A stretch of 64,000 bases of DNA from Gymnorhina tibicen (lineage: Eukaryota > Chordata > Aves > Passeriformes > Artamidae), in assembly GCA_013399875.1 (NCBI GenBank), contig VXAZ01003272.1:840394-904393 (forward strand), given 5' to 3'. Of the stretch, positions 51,301 through 64,000 are shown piece after piece. Position numbers and translations under genes: made by a program. Each line of letters opens with the position of its first letter. Position 1 is the first letter of the stretch. The notes beneath the pieces were generated by a model. It worked only from the letters and a program-made list of their open reading frames with translations. It did no database searches and was not told the DNA's origin.

Positions 51301-54300
51301 AGTCGGAGCGGAGGAAGGTCGGTTCGCTTTTTCTGTATCTGCCCTGTCCCCTTGACACCCACCCTCCCACGGCCGATGCCGTTCCTTCCTCAGGAGAGCA
51401 GCGGGCTCTGGTCGCAGGGAGAGGAGGAGGAAGCGAGTCCCGGTGGCGAGGACAGAGCAGCAGATGGCACTCGAGCACCAGCGCAGCCCCGCTCTGCCGG
51501 CTCGGGCTGAGCCGCGCCGGGGAAGCGCGGCCGCTCGGGCTCGCAGTCCTTGAAGGGAGATGTATCATCTCAGCTATACACTGCGGCTATAGGACCTTGA
51601 TTTACATGCCTGGGATGTTCCTCTCTGCTCGCAGGCCCAGATTGTATCTCTGCTTGTGCAGGTTTGTCCTTACACAGTGTCTGGATGTGAGATGATAAAG
51701 GGAGAGTGTTACTTTTCACTCTCAGAGACAGACCCCTCATTTGTTTGGATGTGTTTCGGGATCATGGCGTGCCTTTCCCTCAGAGCTGCCTCAGAACACA
51801 AAAAAAAGATTATTTTTTTTTCTCAAATAAGATCGTTTCGTCCCTCCAGCCAAAATGAAGTGAGTTTGTTGTCCTCACACTGAAAATGGACTTGCAAGTG
51901 CAGAAAGTGAAAAGCAAAGTTCAGCATGATTGTTACAGAGGCAACAGCCAGAGAGGAATGAATGAGTCAGGGGAAAATGTTCCTGTTGAGATGGTCACGG
52001 TGTGTGCTGGGCATGCAGAGAGGTCCCCTGGGTGAGGGGCTTGGGTCCCCTCAGTGTCCCAGCACCGCTGCTGCTCCTGGCAGAGCCATCATGTCCCAGG
52101 GCTGGCTGTTTGCAGGGACAGCTGAGCTTCCGAGCACACAAGCCCTGACCCCGGATTCAGACCATGCTCATTCTCCTCTGGACCCCTGGGACACTTGCCA
52201 GTGGCAGCTGAGGTGGCACAAGCCCCCCGAGGTGCCACAGCCTGTGCCAGGCTCTGTTTGCCCGGGCTTTGCCCTTGAACAGGGCAAGACACCTGGGGTG
52301 GGTTTGCCCAGGAATGGGGAGGAAGCTCTTGCCCCAGTGTCTGCTGAGCTCCCCTGTTGAGTTATTGAAAATGGGGGGGAAAACCACTTGTGAGCCCCCA
52401 GCTCTCCCATGTGTGGGACCCACACAAATCCAGGTTTTTGTCAGCAGTTTGAGCTGTCGGGCAGTGCTCTGGCTCTGCACTGAAGAGGTGCTCTCGTTCT
52501 TCCCCTTGCCTGACTGCTCTGTAATGGAAGGGCTAAATGCTTATTACTTTTTTGTAGCCTTTTCCACTTGCCAATCAAACGTGTCTGGTTGGGGTTTGTT
52601 TTGTTTCCGTGTTGCTGGGACTGTGCAGGACACTCCATCTCGCTGTAATTATGGTTCCATCATTGTCTCGGCACAAAAACATCTGCTGTCTCCCTGCGAG
52701 CTCCACTTCCCTGTTTCTTTGGAGAACTTCATGGATCCCGATGACCTTCTATTTTCCATGACATCTCAGTGTACGCAGCTGTTTCTCTTGCGTTCCCCTG
52801 TCTCTCCATCTACCTCCTTTTTTCCTATCAGCATCTCCAATGCATTTGGAATTTCAGCTCATCTGCTTATCAAATCAATATCTCGCCGTCGCCTGCGCGC
52901 CGCGGCCACCGGGAACGCGGCACTTTGCCCCCTACTGCTGGGCTGCCTTCCCTCTGAGCATCCCCCAGCTCCCGCCTGCAGTCTTTGCTTCCCTCAGTTA
53001 ACATTTTAAAGTCCATTTTCTCAGGCTTTTTATTTTGATTGTGTTGTACTCTTTGGCTGTCTGGGTCTGAGGCCCATCAGTGCTGCAGCTCCTCCTGAGC
53101 CGTGACGTGCCATGGGATGGATGGATGGATGGATGGATGGATGGATGGATGGATGGATGGATGGATGATGTTGCCACTCAAGGTGATGTCACTGCTGGTT
53201 GCTAGTGACAAACTGAGCAAAGTTGGAGTGTGTGAGGAGAGGAGCTGTGAAGGGGCTGGAGAAATACAGGCTCAGCTGCTGTTTTTGTGTGACCTTGTTG
53301 AAAGAGCGTGAGGTCATTGAGAGTGATGAACAGAGATACTTCAGGTTTTATTCTGTTCTGACACCTTTTATTACTAGGACTTTACTCATATGCCTATTCT
53401 CTTAAAAAATATTAATTAAAAAATCAGTCCTATAGCTGCTGCAAATGGACTAATAAAACTCTGGGATATGACAGGACCTTAAATCTCTGCTTTGTTCTGA
53501 AAAGTGTGCATCCCAGTTCTCCACCTCCCACTCCTGTCTCACCTGCCTGCATGGCAGGACCCCAGCCTGCCCAGGGCACTCCATGAGGCTGTAGTAAAAT
53601 TAATCTTAAGAATATTAAAGGCACATGGATTTTTGTTATTTTAGTCACCTTCAACCCATGGTCTGTGTACATCTGAGCTAAGAATATCCTATTTTTGAAA
53701 GGTTTTGCAGAAGTTTGGCACCTGGAAGGTGCGACAGAGGAGAGGGGAGCAGGTAGGGAGCTGGTGGAGATAAGGAATCACACAATAACTTTGTAGGTGG
53801 ATGGAAATAACACCGTGTTTGCATCACAGCTTTTCCTCTTTCAGGGGTGTGTTTATGCAGAGCTGGTTTTTATGCAGATCTGCATTGCATGTGGGTGCTT
53901 GTACCTAAGTAGGGCTGTGAAATCACGGATTAAGGATTCTAGTCATCCCGAAGGAGGGATGTGGCAGTTGGAGTGGATAATGACTCCCTGACTGGGGAGG
54001 AGAAACGCTCCCGTGGAGATGGGAAGCAGTGGGTTTGGTGAGGACTCAGCTCTGTGTCCTCGCCCAGGCAGAGCTGTCGGAGCACCACCGACAGCAATTC
54101 CCGTTCCCTGGGGACAAGGCCAGGGCACCTTTGCGGGGCCGTTGCCCCTGTGCGGGGAGAGATGCACAGGAAGGCACAGCAGCAGCCTGGCTCCGAAACG
54201 GGGGCTCAGGTGCTGGGCCAAGCGTGGATCTGGAATGGGCCAAACCAGAGCAAACGGAATGGGAATTGCATAGGGAATGAGTGTTAGAGGGAATAATCTG

Positions 54301-57300
54301 CATCACAACGCTCCAACGACTCTGAAATAATTGGCTGTTTCCTGGGCATATCCAGAAGAGCTAAAGTGTTCTCCCTGTTGCCTTTTGCCTGGTGATCTTC
54401 CAGAGACCTGATTGTCTGCCTCTCCCTTGCCCTTTACCTCCTGGGCCCCCCTCCCTCAAATTTCCCCTGGAGTTTGTATTTTTCCCCCAATAATGTCTCT
54501 GAAGAATCACAAATGTGTAACGTGTGTCCCAACGCTTGGATTTTAATAACGTGCAGCAACCCCCATCAGCACAGGCAATTTCACATTCAACACATTATTG
54601 CTATTTAAAGCGCCGAGGTATAAAAATGATTGGCAATCCAGCTCTGCCAGCCCGCGCCGCCGCTGCCAGATTGTGATTTTTAATATTGGCTGCTCTGCGC
54701 AGTCGTTCCCTCACCTTTGACTTGCAGATTTCCCAGCGTCAAAATAGCAAAATCATTTTGGGTTGTACCAGGCACATCGCTCGCTGCTGAAAAGAAGCAA
54801 TTATCATTAAATGTCCCCCTGGCTGGATGTACACAGACACACCCGCGCGGGCGGGGGCTGCTCCGCGTTTCCAGCCCGGCATTTCCCCAGCTTTGCAAAT
54901 ACCTTTCACCTGAGCTGCTGGATTTTGGGGCGGGGGGGCCATGGGCAGGTGGAGTATGGTGGTGTCTCTCTGTTGTGGTTATGGAAGAGGGAGGATGCTG
55001 GGATTCAGCCCGGGAGGGGGCTGGTGATTTTTATGTTCCCAGGGCTGTGACAGAGGTCTCGCACGGAGCCCAGAGGTGCTGGTTGTGTCAGGGCTGTTCC
55101 CGTGAACGTGTTGCTCTGGGTTAATGTACAGTGTGAGTAAAGACTGGACCTCTGAGAATTTCTGTTTGAGGCAACCTCACCCTGCTTCCCTCAAGGTGAC
55201 CAGAAAACGGCCCTTCTTACGTGAAAACAAGACTGTCTTTACTGAGCTAATGGCCCTGGAGAGTTCCCTATGTGCCATATAGAGTGGAGTGAACACAAGA
55301 CAGGTGGGTCCTTTCTCTCCTGCTGTTGCTTTCTGAGGCCCCTACTCCAGGCCCTGCTGCAGGGTGGCTGGAGGAAGGCAGGAACATCCTCATCCTCTGC
55401 TCTGCTCGAGGAGCTGTGCAGGGAGCAGGACCCACAGCAGGGCCCCTGGGGCAGGCAGTGCAGCTCTGGGGGTCACACCTCGGGCTCCCACAGCTGCACA
55501 GCCCAGTGGTGACACTGGGAAGAGCTGGGAGTGGGGATGAGGCTGGGATGAGGGATGGAGCGAGCTCACCAGCACGGTGACATTAAACAGTGGCCTTTCT
55601 CTCTTCTAAAAATACCTTTTCCCTCTCGTTCCCCACAGCAGCGGAGGAGACGGTGTGCCAAATCCACCTGCTCCAGCAGCTTTCGGGACAGGAAAGAGGA
55701 AATCTTTTGAGTGCTCTTGGGGAAATCTTGTTGCCTTGTGCAGATGTGGAGTGAGCAAAGCCCTGGGAAAAGGCGGCCCCTGGAGCCAGGGAGCAGCGGC
55801 AGCACTTTGTCACCATATTTACACTTCCACTGGCCCAACATGAAGCGTTTGGCTCTCCTCCACTTGCGGAAGGGATTAGCTACTTCATAACATCCAGACA
55901 AGATAATCTCTCCAATTTTGCCTGGAAGAAGTCCCTGACAAAGAGCAGCAAAGCAACAATAATGCCAGATGAAACAGTAATTGAGTTTGCCTTCTTATTA
56001 CTTTCTCGGCTAAGTTTGCTTTGGTTTGAATTTTATTTTTTTGTTGTTGTTGATACAGAACAGCAAAACACTGTCCCTGAGCTGATTCAGACCAGCAGAG
56101 TTCTGTCTGTGGTGAACTGCAGCCACACAAGGAGGTGAGCAAGGAGGGGAGGGGGAATGACTGCGGAAAGTTACGCGCAGTGTGAGAAGCGTTACACGCT
56201 CCACCCTCCCTGGAGCAGGGCTGCTCTGGTGGTGCATCACACCGAAACCCCACGAGAGCCACAGGGCTTTAGTGCTGCATCAATCCAAAACGGCCTCGGC
56301 CAGGAAGAACAAATCCAAGAGCTTCTGCCCACTCCAGCTAAGTATTTTCCAGTTTCCCCAAGTTCTTCCTTCCCTTGAAAGAGCACCCTAGTTAGAAGTA
56401 GCAGGAAGAATAGCTGCTGGGCTCCCGTGGGCCTCCAGGCGTGGTTCCCCAATGATGCGGAGAGTTTCATTTGCAAAGGTGAAGCTGAAGTGCTCTCAAG
56501 TGCCAGCGAGGCAAATGTCACCTCCTGGAGCGCTGCTGGACCGTGGGCTGGGCACGGCTGGTGGCTCAGCCCAGACAGCCCCAGCTCAGCACCTGCTCCT
56601 GCAAAATTGGGCAAGCAATGGTGCATGCAGGAGACGTTTGCTGGTACTGTGTTATCCCAGCAGTATTTTAAGGATAACCAAGAGGCTGCTGTCAGTCCTG
56701 GCCTCCAAGCAAAACACGTCATCCTTGTTTCCTTTCTCTGCTCGCTAAGTGATAGCCATGTATATTTTTAAGGGGATTGTCCTCTGGATTCTTTTTATTT
56801 GTGATCCAGTATCAAAGCTCGAAAGGTCACATTTTTCAAGTTCTTTCCCTGGAGCTTCAAAGACTATACATTTACTTTAAACAAAAACTAAAAACCCAGC
56901 AATTTTAGAAAACCACTCCACACCCAGGGACTCGGGAAAGCTCTAAATATCACTGCCAAAGCTCAGTGCTCTCAGCTCAGCCTAAGAGCAGTCTGATTTT
57001 GCTTAACTATAACCAGTCTGTATTTGGCACAAATGGCACGTTTGTAGTTGTGCCCATTCATGAGCAAGTTATGGCAAACAAGCGTCGAGTGCCCAGCTCT
57101 TATTTCAGTCAGTTAAATGTCTGGTCCTGCTCGCCCCGTCTCCAGGCTCTGCACCACTCCCTCATCCCACGGGAACACAGAGGCTCCAGGTGGAGCAGGG
57201 ATGTCACCTCGGGGCTGTGGCAGTCACACGGAGCACACACAGGCACCGGTGCCAGGCTGACCTGGCTGGGTGCCACCTCCAGGACAACACGTGGTGCCCG

Positions 57301-60300
57301 ATCTGGCATCGAGGCAGAGGGGAGGGAGACGGTGCCCGACCCAGCTGAGAGCCTTAAGTGCAAAATTAACCCATCAATGTAATTTGGGTAAGTCCGAAGT
57401 GGCAGAGTGACTTCATTACAGTGCAGTGCTCCACGTGGGATCCCAGCCTTTCTTCCTTCAGCTCCTGGAGCCTGGAAGCCACTTCTGCTGGGCTGTCAGC
57501 TGGGCCCCAAGCAGGTTTTCATACAGGTCTCAGTGTGAGCATTAAGCAGGTGGATGAGGCTGGAAGGGAAACGAAGGACCTAAAGATCTGGATCCAGCTC
57601 AGAAGGAGCAAGGGGAGCATTGTTACAGATCTTGTCACCCAAAATCTCTCTTGGCCCTTACTCTCCTGACAAAGCCTGTTCTAATTATTTGCATAGCTTG
57701 ATCTTGACATCAGTGGAAACTCCAGCTGAACTTTGGCCAAGAAAGGACGGGTATGTCAGGGCCAGTTGCTTAATTATGTTTACAACTAAATTGCTGCAGT
57801 ACATCTTTGCTTCCTCGAAAGTGATTTTCCTCTGCTCTTTAATTTCATAGAACAATATGAAAGACATGAATCTTCATGAAACTCCTCTCCTAATGCAGCA
57901 GAGACTCCACAGTGTTTGCAGGCTTTGCTTTTCATCACAGGAGGTCCCAGGGGAGGTTCAAGGTAGGATCCTTGCCATCCTGGCTCAGCAATCACAGAAA
58001 GCCAAATAAATAAAGCAGGAAGTTGGCAAAGCCCTGATTCAGCAAAGGCAGAAGCACAAGTTCAGCATTAACCTCTGCTTAAAATGATTTGGAACAGAAG
58101 AGTTAATCTCATGGCTGCCCAAAAGTCAGACCAGGAATCCAGGGCCTTGACAAGTTGGCACATCAGTGCTTTAAATCTAATGGGAGAGGGTGCTTAAAGC
58201 TGAGGAACGGCTTAAACATGGGAAAAGCATGTTCCCTGGTGGGAGGTAGTAAGTCAAAGACTGGTTTTCGATCCATGGCCAGACATCGTGGTCAGGTGTG
58301 ATTTTGGCCAGGGCACTGATGCCCTGAGGGAGGCTGGTGTTGGATGGCAGCGGATGGATGATTCCAGAGGTGGCTGCCCTGCCGTGGGGGCCCAGCAGCT
58401 CCTCCTCACTCCCGTCCCTCACCGGGGGAGGCTGGAGATGTGCAGGGAAGGGCTGGGGGGGTGTCAGGGCAGCAGCTCAGCCATGGGCTGCAGTGCTCCC
58501 CCTGCTCAGCAAGCACCGCCCTGGTGAAGCCTCTCCGAGGTGGGAAGGAAAGCGTAGGATCGGGGTAAAGGGTCCATGTGGATCAAAACACCCTCCCAGG
58601 GGAGGGGTGCAGGGTCTGCCCTCTGGGGCGCAGGGGTTTCACTGGACACTGGTCGGAGCAGAGGGAGGGAGTGGAGGATGCCTCCTGGAGAGGTGGGTTT
58701 GCAGTTGAAGCGTGTGAGACATCCCCCGAGGAGGGAGCGCGATGCTCTCCCAGCCCGGAACGCGCCCGGCCCCGCGGGTGCCGGCGGGACGCGGCTCCCG
58801 CAGCCGCCAAAGCCCGGCTCCCTCGCTCCCCGTGCTTATCTGATCTGCACCTCCGTAATGATGTGGTTAGAATTGAATTATGGTGCTTTAATGTAGTTAC
58901 AGCTACATTTCCCAGGCACATTTCTTCCTGACGTACAATGCTGGAATTTAGGATGTGGCCAGAGGCTGTGTGTGACTCCTTGTCTCCCGGGCTTGTTGCA
59001 GCCTTGCCACGTGCAGTGCCAGGCCCTGGCCGGAAAGGCAGACTTAGGAGCTCAGTCCACATCTGCTGCTGGAAAATCAGTGAATTACGTGGAAAGCCAG
59101 GGAACTGCATGAAAGGGAACCCGACAGCGCTGCGTGCAAGGAGCGAGGCTCCTGCCTGCACACGGCCGTGCCGCTGGAGCAGGGAGAGGCATGGCTGGAC
59201 AACAGCCCCTGCACGGACAGTGTCCCACGGCTGGGTCTGCTTCTGTCCTTGTTTTCCAGCTGCAGGAAAATGCCTTCAAAGATACATGGATGAAGGGGCG
59301 ATCTTTAGCCAATATCCGTGGTAGGGTGACTGTGGGGATTTTGTGCCCGTTGAAGATCTGTGCTGAGGCAGTCTAGAGCCTCACGGAAACCTTCTTGCTC
59401 GTGTCTCCTTTGATGTGAACTTAATGGTCATGGAATTTGCTGTATCAGCAATGAGAATCATTTGATTAACTGGAAAGAAGCAAACGAAGTAGTTAACTCT
59501 AAAATCAGACAGGAAATGATGGGTTTGCCATTTCCATCACGCCAGAGGTGCAGGAACGCCCAAACTTCAGAATGTGAGGGATTCCCACCATCTACAGAGA
59601 GGGAGCTTTGCTTATCAACCTCTCAGGGTGTTTTCATCAATTCTGATCTGCCTGTTGTTAATTTAGAACGATGGTGTCCTCTGGGGAGTGACTTGTTTTT
59701 CCTACCCCTGATTCAGCTCCACACTCGTGAATTTTAAGTGCCTGTGCATATATAAATGAGTGTGTATTTATCCAGATCCTACCAGTGCACGTTTTGCAAT
59801 AATTCTCCTTGGATGCTCTTGCTTTCTCCTGCAGTCAATTTTTTTGAATGACATGGAACTGATAATGGATGTGGTTTCAGTGTGATCGGGCTGACTCGTC
59901 TCATTCCACCTCTCCTGCTTTTGAGCAAGAATGTGAGGACTTGCTGTGTCTATTTTAGATTCCGTCATGAAAGGAATAATTGAGATTGAGATTCTTAGTC
60001 ACTCAATGCGGAAGGTCAGGGAATTAATGCTGTGTTACACCAGACCATTCATTTACTGGGCCTCCTTTTTTTCCCCCCTTAACTGTCTGTAGAGGAAAAC
60101 AAATGTGGCTCAGAGAAGGTAACGCATCTTCAGCGCCGCGCACAGCCCCAGCCTCTGATAATACACACTGTTTATCTTTATTTTGGGGGTGTTCCAGGGT
60201 AGTTTTATCATCATAATTGATTAGTGGCGACAGGGAGAAAAAAATCCAGGAGTAACAGGAAGAAATGATTCCAGTGAATCCATTGACTCAGTGGTAACAT

Positions 60301-63300
60301 TGATCTACTTCTGGGAATTATTTATAGGAGAAGATTCATAGTTAATAATATTAGTTTGGACTTTGGGAGCAGTTTATCAGAGGCTCTTAAAGGCCTTTGG
60401 TAAAAATCAGGGAGAGAAATAAGGTAGACAGCCTGGTTTTGGGAGAGGGAAGGAAATGGGATTTCTGGCGTAACTCCGTCCACCCCAGGGTGAGAGACAA
60501 CACAAGGGGTAACTTGGGGTGCTTGGATATGTCCAAGCTCAGGAGTGAGAGGCTGGATTTCCAGCTGCTGTATCAGACAGCAGAGCTGGGGAAAGGTCTT
60601 TGGAAAATTCCCCATTAGCCCCCTCCTTCAGATGAAGCCAAGGTGCCCACAGGAGAGCCACCCCCGCCAGATGCAGCAGGGAGAGCTGCCCAGGGACAGC
60701 ACAAACCCTCCTCTTCCCCTGCCTCTCCTCCCCGCTTTGTTTTTGGCTTTAACTTAATTGATCTGTATCCTGCAATCCTACCCGCAGGAGGAATGACACA
60801 TCTGAAAAAAGCAGGAGGATTTGTTTAAAGTGAGCTGCTTGGGTTTTTCGCTGTGTGTATATATAGAATTGCCTGGAAGTAGTAAATAGAATTAAACACT
60901 GTGGTTCTGAAAAACAAAATTCTCAGGGCTGTCTGTTGATTTCAAAACTGATGAAAACAAAGCAGGCTTTGAAATCTTTCCTTGCAGAGCTTCCCCCTCC
61001 TCCCTTATCATATGAAAGATGGGCCTGATAATATTTGGGTTTTATTCTTCTTTTGAAACAGTTGAAAAAACGCTGTTTTCTCAGTTAAGATGAAAATCAC
61101 GATGTCTTTAATAAGGTCAGTGTAATGTCTTCATTAGCAAATGCTGAAATAACTTGATGCAGATCTGGAACTTGACAGGGAAAAAACTACAATGTCTACC
61201 CAAAATATAGAGCTACATTTGCACCAGGTGTGAATCAGTACTGCTTCCCTAAAATTACTGCTTCTGGGATAACCTATTCCGGTTGAGGGACTGGCTGCTG
61301 TGTTTTTAAGTAACTCCCTCCTGCGCAGCCAGACTCAGTGGTTTTTGTTTGTTTTCCTGCCGGCCCTGGGCTGCTGTGAGCCCCAGGGCTGGGCAGCGCT
61401 CATGGGCGTCGGGTTTGGTGGTTTCCTTTCAGGTGATGGAGCAGGTGGAAACAAAGAGAGGGGCTGGCAATGTGGGAGGAGATGTAGAGCTCACCATGAG
61501 GAAACACAGGTGAATGTTAATGGATGGCCAGCCTGAAATGAAACCAAAAATATCCAACCCACCAAGTCTGCACTGTGTTGAAATTTTGTCTACAAATACC
61601 ACAACCAAAGCTGCTGAGTGCTGTGCACTTTAAAGCCTCTGTTATGAATGCCAGGGACACATAGGAAGTCTTTGCCCAGCTTTTTGGAGACGTGGATGGT
61701 ACCTAGACAACCCTGACCAGTCTGACACCACAGACCCCGAAGACATCTCTTCAATCCCCTGTGCTGTGTGTCCCGGTGTGGCTCCGTGGAGTGCTGCAGG
61801 CGCTGGGGTAGCGCCCAAGGCAGAGCTGCACCAAGAAGACCAATTGTTTGCAATGACATATTCTGCATTTTAAATGATCTTTGACTTCCTGGCAGCTCCC
61901 CAGCGTGTCACCTCCCCGGAATTCTATCTAAATAATGTTTGTCAGGTGAAGCCACAGCTGGGCAGCAGGCAGGGCCCCGCTCCTCACCGGGGACCTCCGA
62001 AACCCACCGGCCGATCAATCTCCACAACCTGCTGAATGATAGATGGAATGTAATATAGGTCATTATTTCTTCCCTATGCGTGAAAATGAATTATTCAGTA
62101 AAGATTTAGATCCTTTTTATTATGACACTGAATTTATAGAGCATACAAAACATAAATGCAGATTTCTACAGCCCCAGATAGATGAACTCGTTCTCCAGGC
62201 AGTGTGAGGTGGGTGCAGCCCCTCGGCATCGCTGCATGGCAAAGATGGGATGTCCAAGGCACACGGCTGCAGCCTGGGGGATTGGGACCTGCCGCCTTCC
62301 TTACCTGGCACAGCATTCCCAACCCATGCCCAGCTGGCTTAGGAGCCCAAGATCTCTTTGTTTCAGAAGTCATGCTCTCAGGACCCATGTATCTTCAAGG
62401 AAATCTGGGGTCTCATGTCACTTTGGCCTTATAAATGCTGATCTTAACAAACTCTGCATCTCAGTCTCTGTTACGAAACAGGAGTTGTAAAACTTGAAAG
62501 GAAATTGGTGAGGCTAAAACACACTAATGAGAGTAGGTGCTATGTGAGCACGTGGACAGATGTGATCGTCCCGAATTCGTCTGTCCTGCGGAGCCACCGT
62601 GGAGGATCCGGGCCGGTTTGAATCAATAGCAGTAACTTTCCTTGTTGTTGGACTAAATGCTCCAACTTTTAATTGTGCAGCTGGGGAGAACGTTATCCCT
62701 GGCCGGCAGTTACAGATGTCAGCTTTGCAGTTCATTAGCTACTTCCCAAATTCCGCTGGGACTCTGGATTTTTAGCATGAACATTAGAGGCCGGCGAGGA
62801 GGAGAGCAGAGGGCAAGCCTGCAAACTCTCAGTGGGCTGAAGGAAAATCTGGGATTGGGGCTGGAACTGCACCTTTGGGGCTGGGTGCTGTCGACTGCTG
62901 CCAAAGGAGCAGGACAGCAGGTCCTGGTTTGTCACCCGTGGGCTTCAGGTGCTGAGTGTGTCCCCAGAGCATCCGTGGTGCCGTGGGTTTGGCTTCTGCT
63001 GTGACAGCAGAGTGCTGAGAAAGAGCAAAACCGGCTGAAGAGATTGAAACTGCTCACCCCCCTCAACCTGGCCTCGACTCTGGGGGAGGTGGAGAGAGAA
63101 CGTGCTGATAAAGTCTTCCCAAAGCCATTTGACCTGTAATGTTCGCGATGGAGGGGATAACAGTGGAGATTTCCTTTTAATATTTAGCAATCCAAATTTC
63201 TTTCTGAGCCATGAGCAGCTGCACTGAAGTTCCTTCTGTCCATCAGCAAAATCTGTCTTGTGCTTGTTCATTCTGGAACCCCTTTAAAATTCTGCGCCGC

Positions 63301-64000
63301 TGCCAGAGAGATTAAAGGGGTAATATAACCCCAGGAACCGCTCTCCTGACTAGTAATTTCCCGGTGATTATTACGAGAAATAGCTAAGATCTAAAGGAGG
63401 CTCAAAGGGGGGAGAAAAAGACTGTTCTTTAATCCCCCCCATCCGTTTCCTTTGCACATTGGTGCTGCCCACCCTGCTGGGGTAGGGCCAGGTCAGCCCC
63501 TCTTACCTGCCTGCTCTGGAGGAGCAGAGCCTGCCCCACTGCTGAGCCAGAGTTCAACACTTCATGGCCAAACAAACCCAATAAAGGGAATTATATCCCA
63601 TTTTACAGTGGTCAGCAGCAGAGCACGAAGAGGAGTGTTTCTCCAGTGGGTCTGACCTCCCACCCCTGCGCACATCTGCTCATTCCCACCTTGTTCATTA
63701 GTCCCCGCAGGAAAGTACATCCACGTACTTCCCCAGCCCCGGTAAAAAATATTATAATCCCTGAGCTGGAAATAGTTGGCCACCCCAAAATAGCTCTTGC
63801 AGGCTTGGCTGCTGAGCTGGGAGGTCTTTGGTTGGGAGACACTTGGTGCTGGGCAAGCGGAGGAACTCAAAATCCATGGAAGTCTCTGAAAATGTAGGGC
63901 AACGTGGCTCAGTCCCACTGGGCGGGCGGCCCATGCTCCCGCCAGCGCTCCTTAATTTAGGCGAACCTGATTGCTTTCACCTTAGATAATTACACCAATA
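48345..64000. other. Intergenic region downstream of AKAP1
   Basis: No coding exon recognised on either strand over about 15.6 kb. Base composition alternates between GC-rich unstructured sequence and compact AT-rich blocks dense in TAAT-type motifs (54.48-54.80, 58.83-58.94, 60.05-60.26, 62.03-62.15, 63.28-63.42 and 63.94-64.00 kb) that look like candidate cis-regulatory elements. In human and, I believe, birds the next gene is MSI2, so these could be its distant upstream elements; this is inference. Confidence 0.6.
53115..53166 (+). repeat. (GGAT)13 microsatellite
   Basis: Thirteen perfect tandem GGAT units in the region downstream of AKAP1, likely length-variable. Confidence 0.97.

Noticed and set aside
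52269..53009. 246-codon plus-strand open frame downstream of AKAP1
   Set aside because: No recognisable domain; residue composition looks like chance translation of pyrimidine-rich sequence.

Overview
The window looks like a bird chromosome segment. Two protein-coding genes run left to right on the + strand and a third is nested antisense at the left edge. Support for a bird comes from proteins that are vertebrate and very close to human in NF1, from short introns (the last 22 constitutive NF1 coding exons fit in about 18 kb), from the absence of any SINE/LINE that I recognise, and from GC-rich gene-dense sequence typical of an avian microchromosome. I cannot name the species. Run-of-N and single-N positions show a draft assembly.

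Layout. (1) 1-620, minus strand: the coding exon of EVI2A, cut by the left edge, lying antisense in the large NF1 intron as in mammals. A candidate promoter and non-coding first exon lie near 2.6-2.8 kb. (2) 3768-21361, plus strand: the 3' half of NF1 (neurofibromin), 22 constitutive coding exons (classical exons 28-49) encoding 1226 residues. It covers most of the Sec14/PH lipid-binding module, the helical HEAT-like C-terminal region, the nuclear localisation segment and the C-terminus. The short alternative exon 48a is preserved at 19699-19749. A long 3'UTR follows to about 25.58 kb. (3) 25.6-28.9 kb: intergenic, no gene recognised. (4) 28.96-29.94 kb: a strong CpG island with a 198-base assembly gap, the likely AKAP1 promoter and non-coding first exon. 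(5) 39213-46811, plus strand: AKAP1 (mitochondrial A-kinase anchor protein 1), ten coding exons and 865 residues, with a mitochondrial anchor, PKA-binding helix, KH domain and Tudor domain. Its 3'UTR runs to about 48.34 kb. (6) 48.35-64 kb: no coding exon recognised. It holds a GGAT microsatellite and several AT-rich, homeodomain-site-rich blocks, often beside small CpG-rich patches, that look like candidate conserved regulatory elements.

Exon coordinates come from reading frame continuity, GT/AG (one GC/AG) splice sites and recalled human exon lengths. Every NF1 exon length equals the classical human length except exon 44 and alternative exon 48a (each 3 bases shorter). The three genes have no shared pathway; neurofibromin (Ras regulation, itself PKA-phosphorylated at its C-terminus) and AKAP1 (PKA anchoring) touch the same kinase, but the adjacency is probably only positional.

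I found no radically new system. The most striking observations are a 58-bp minisatellite that has amplified an NF1 exon/intron boundary including its 5' splice site, the preserved exon 48a, a GC-AG intron in AKAP1, CpG-rich islets around the last NF1 exon, and the candidate regulatory blocks downstream of AKAP1.
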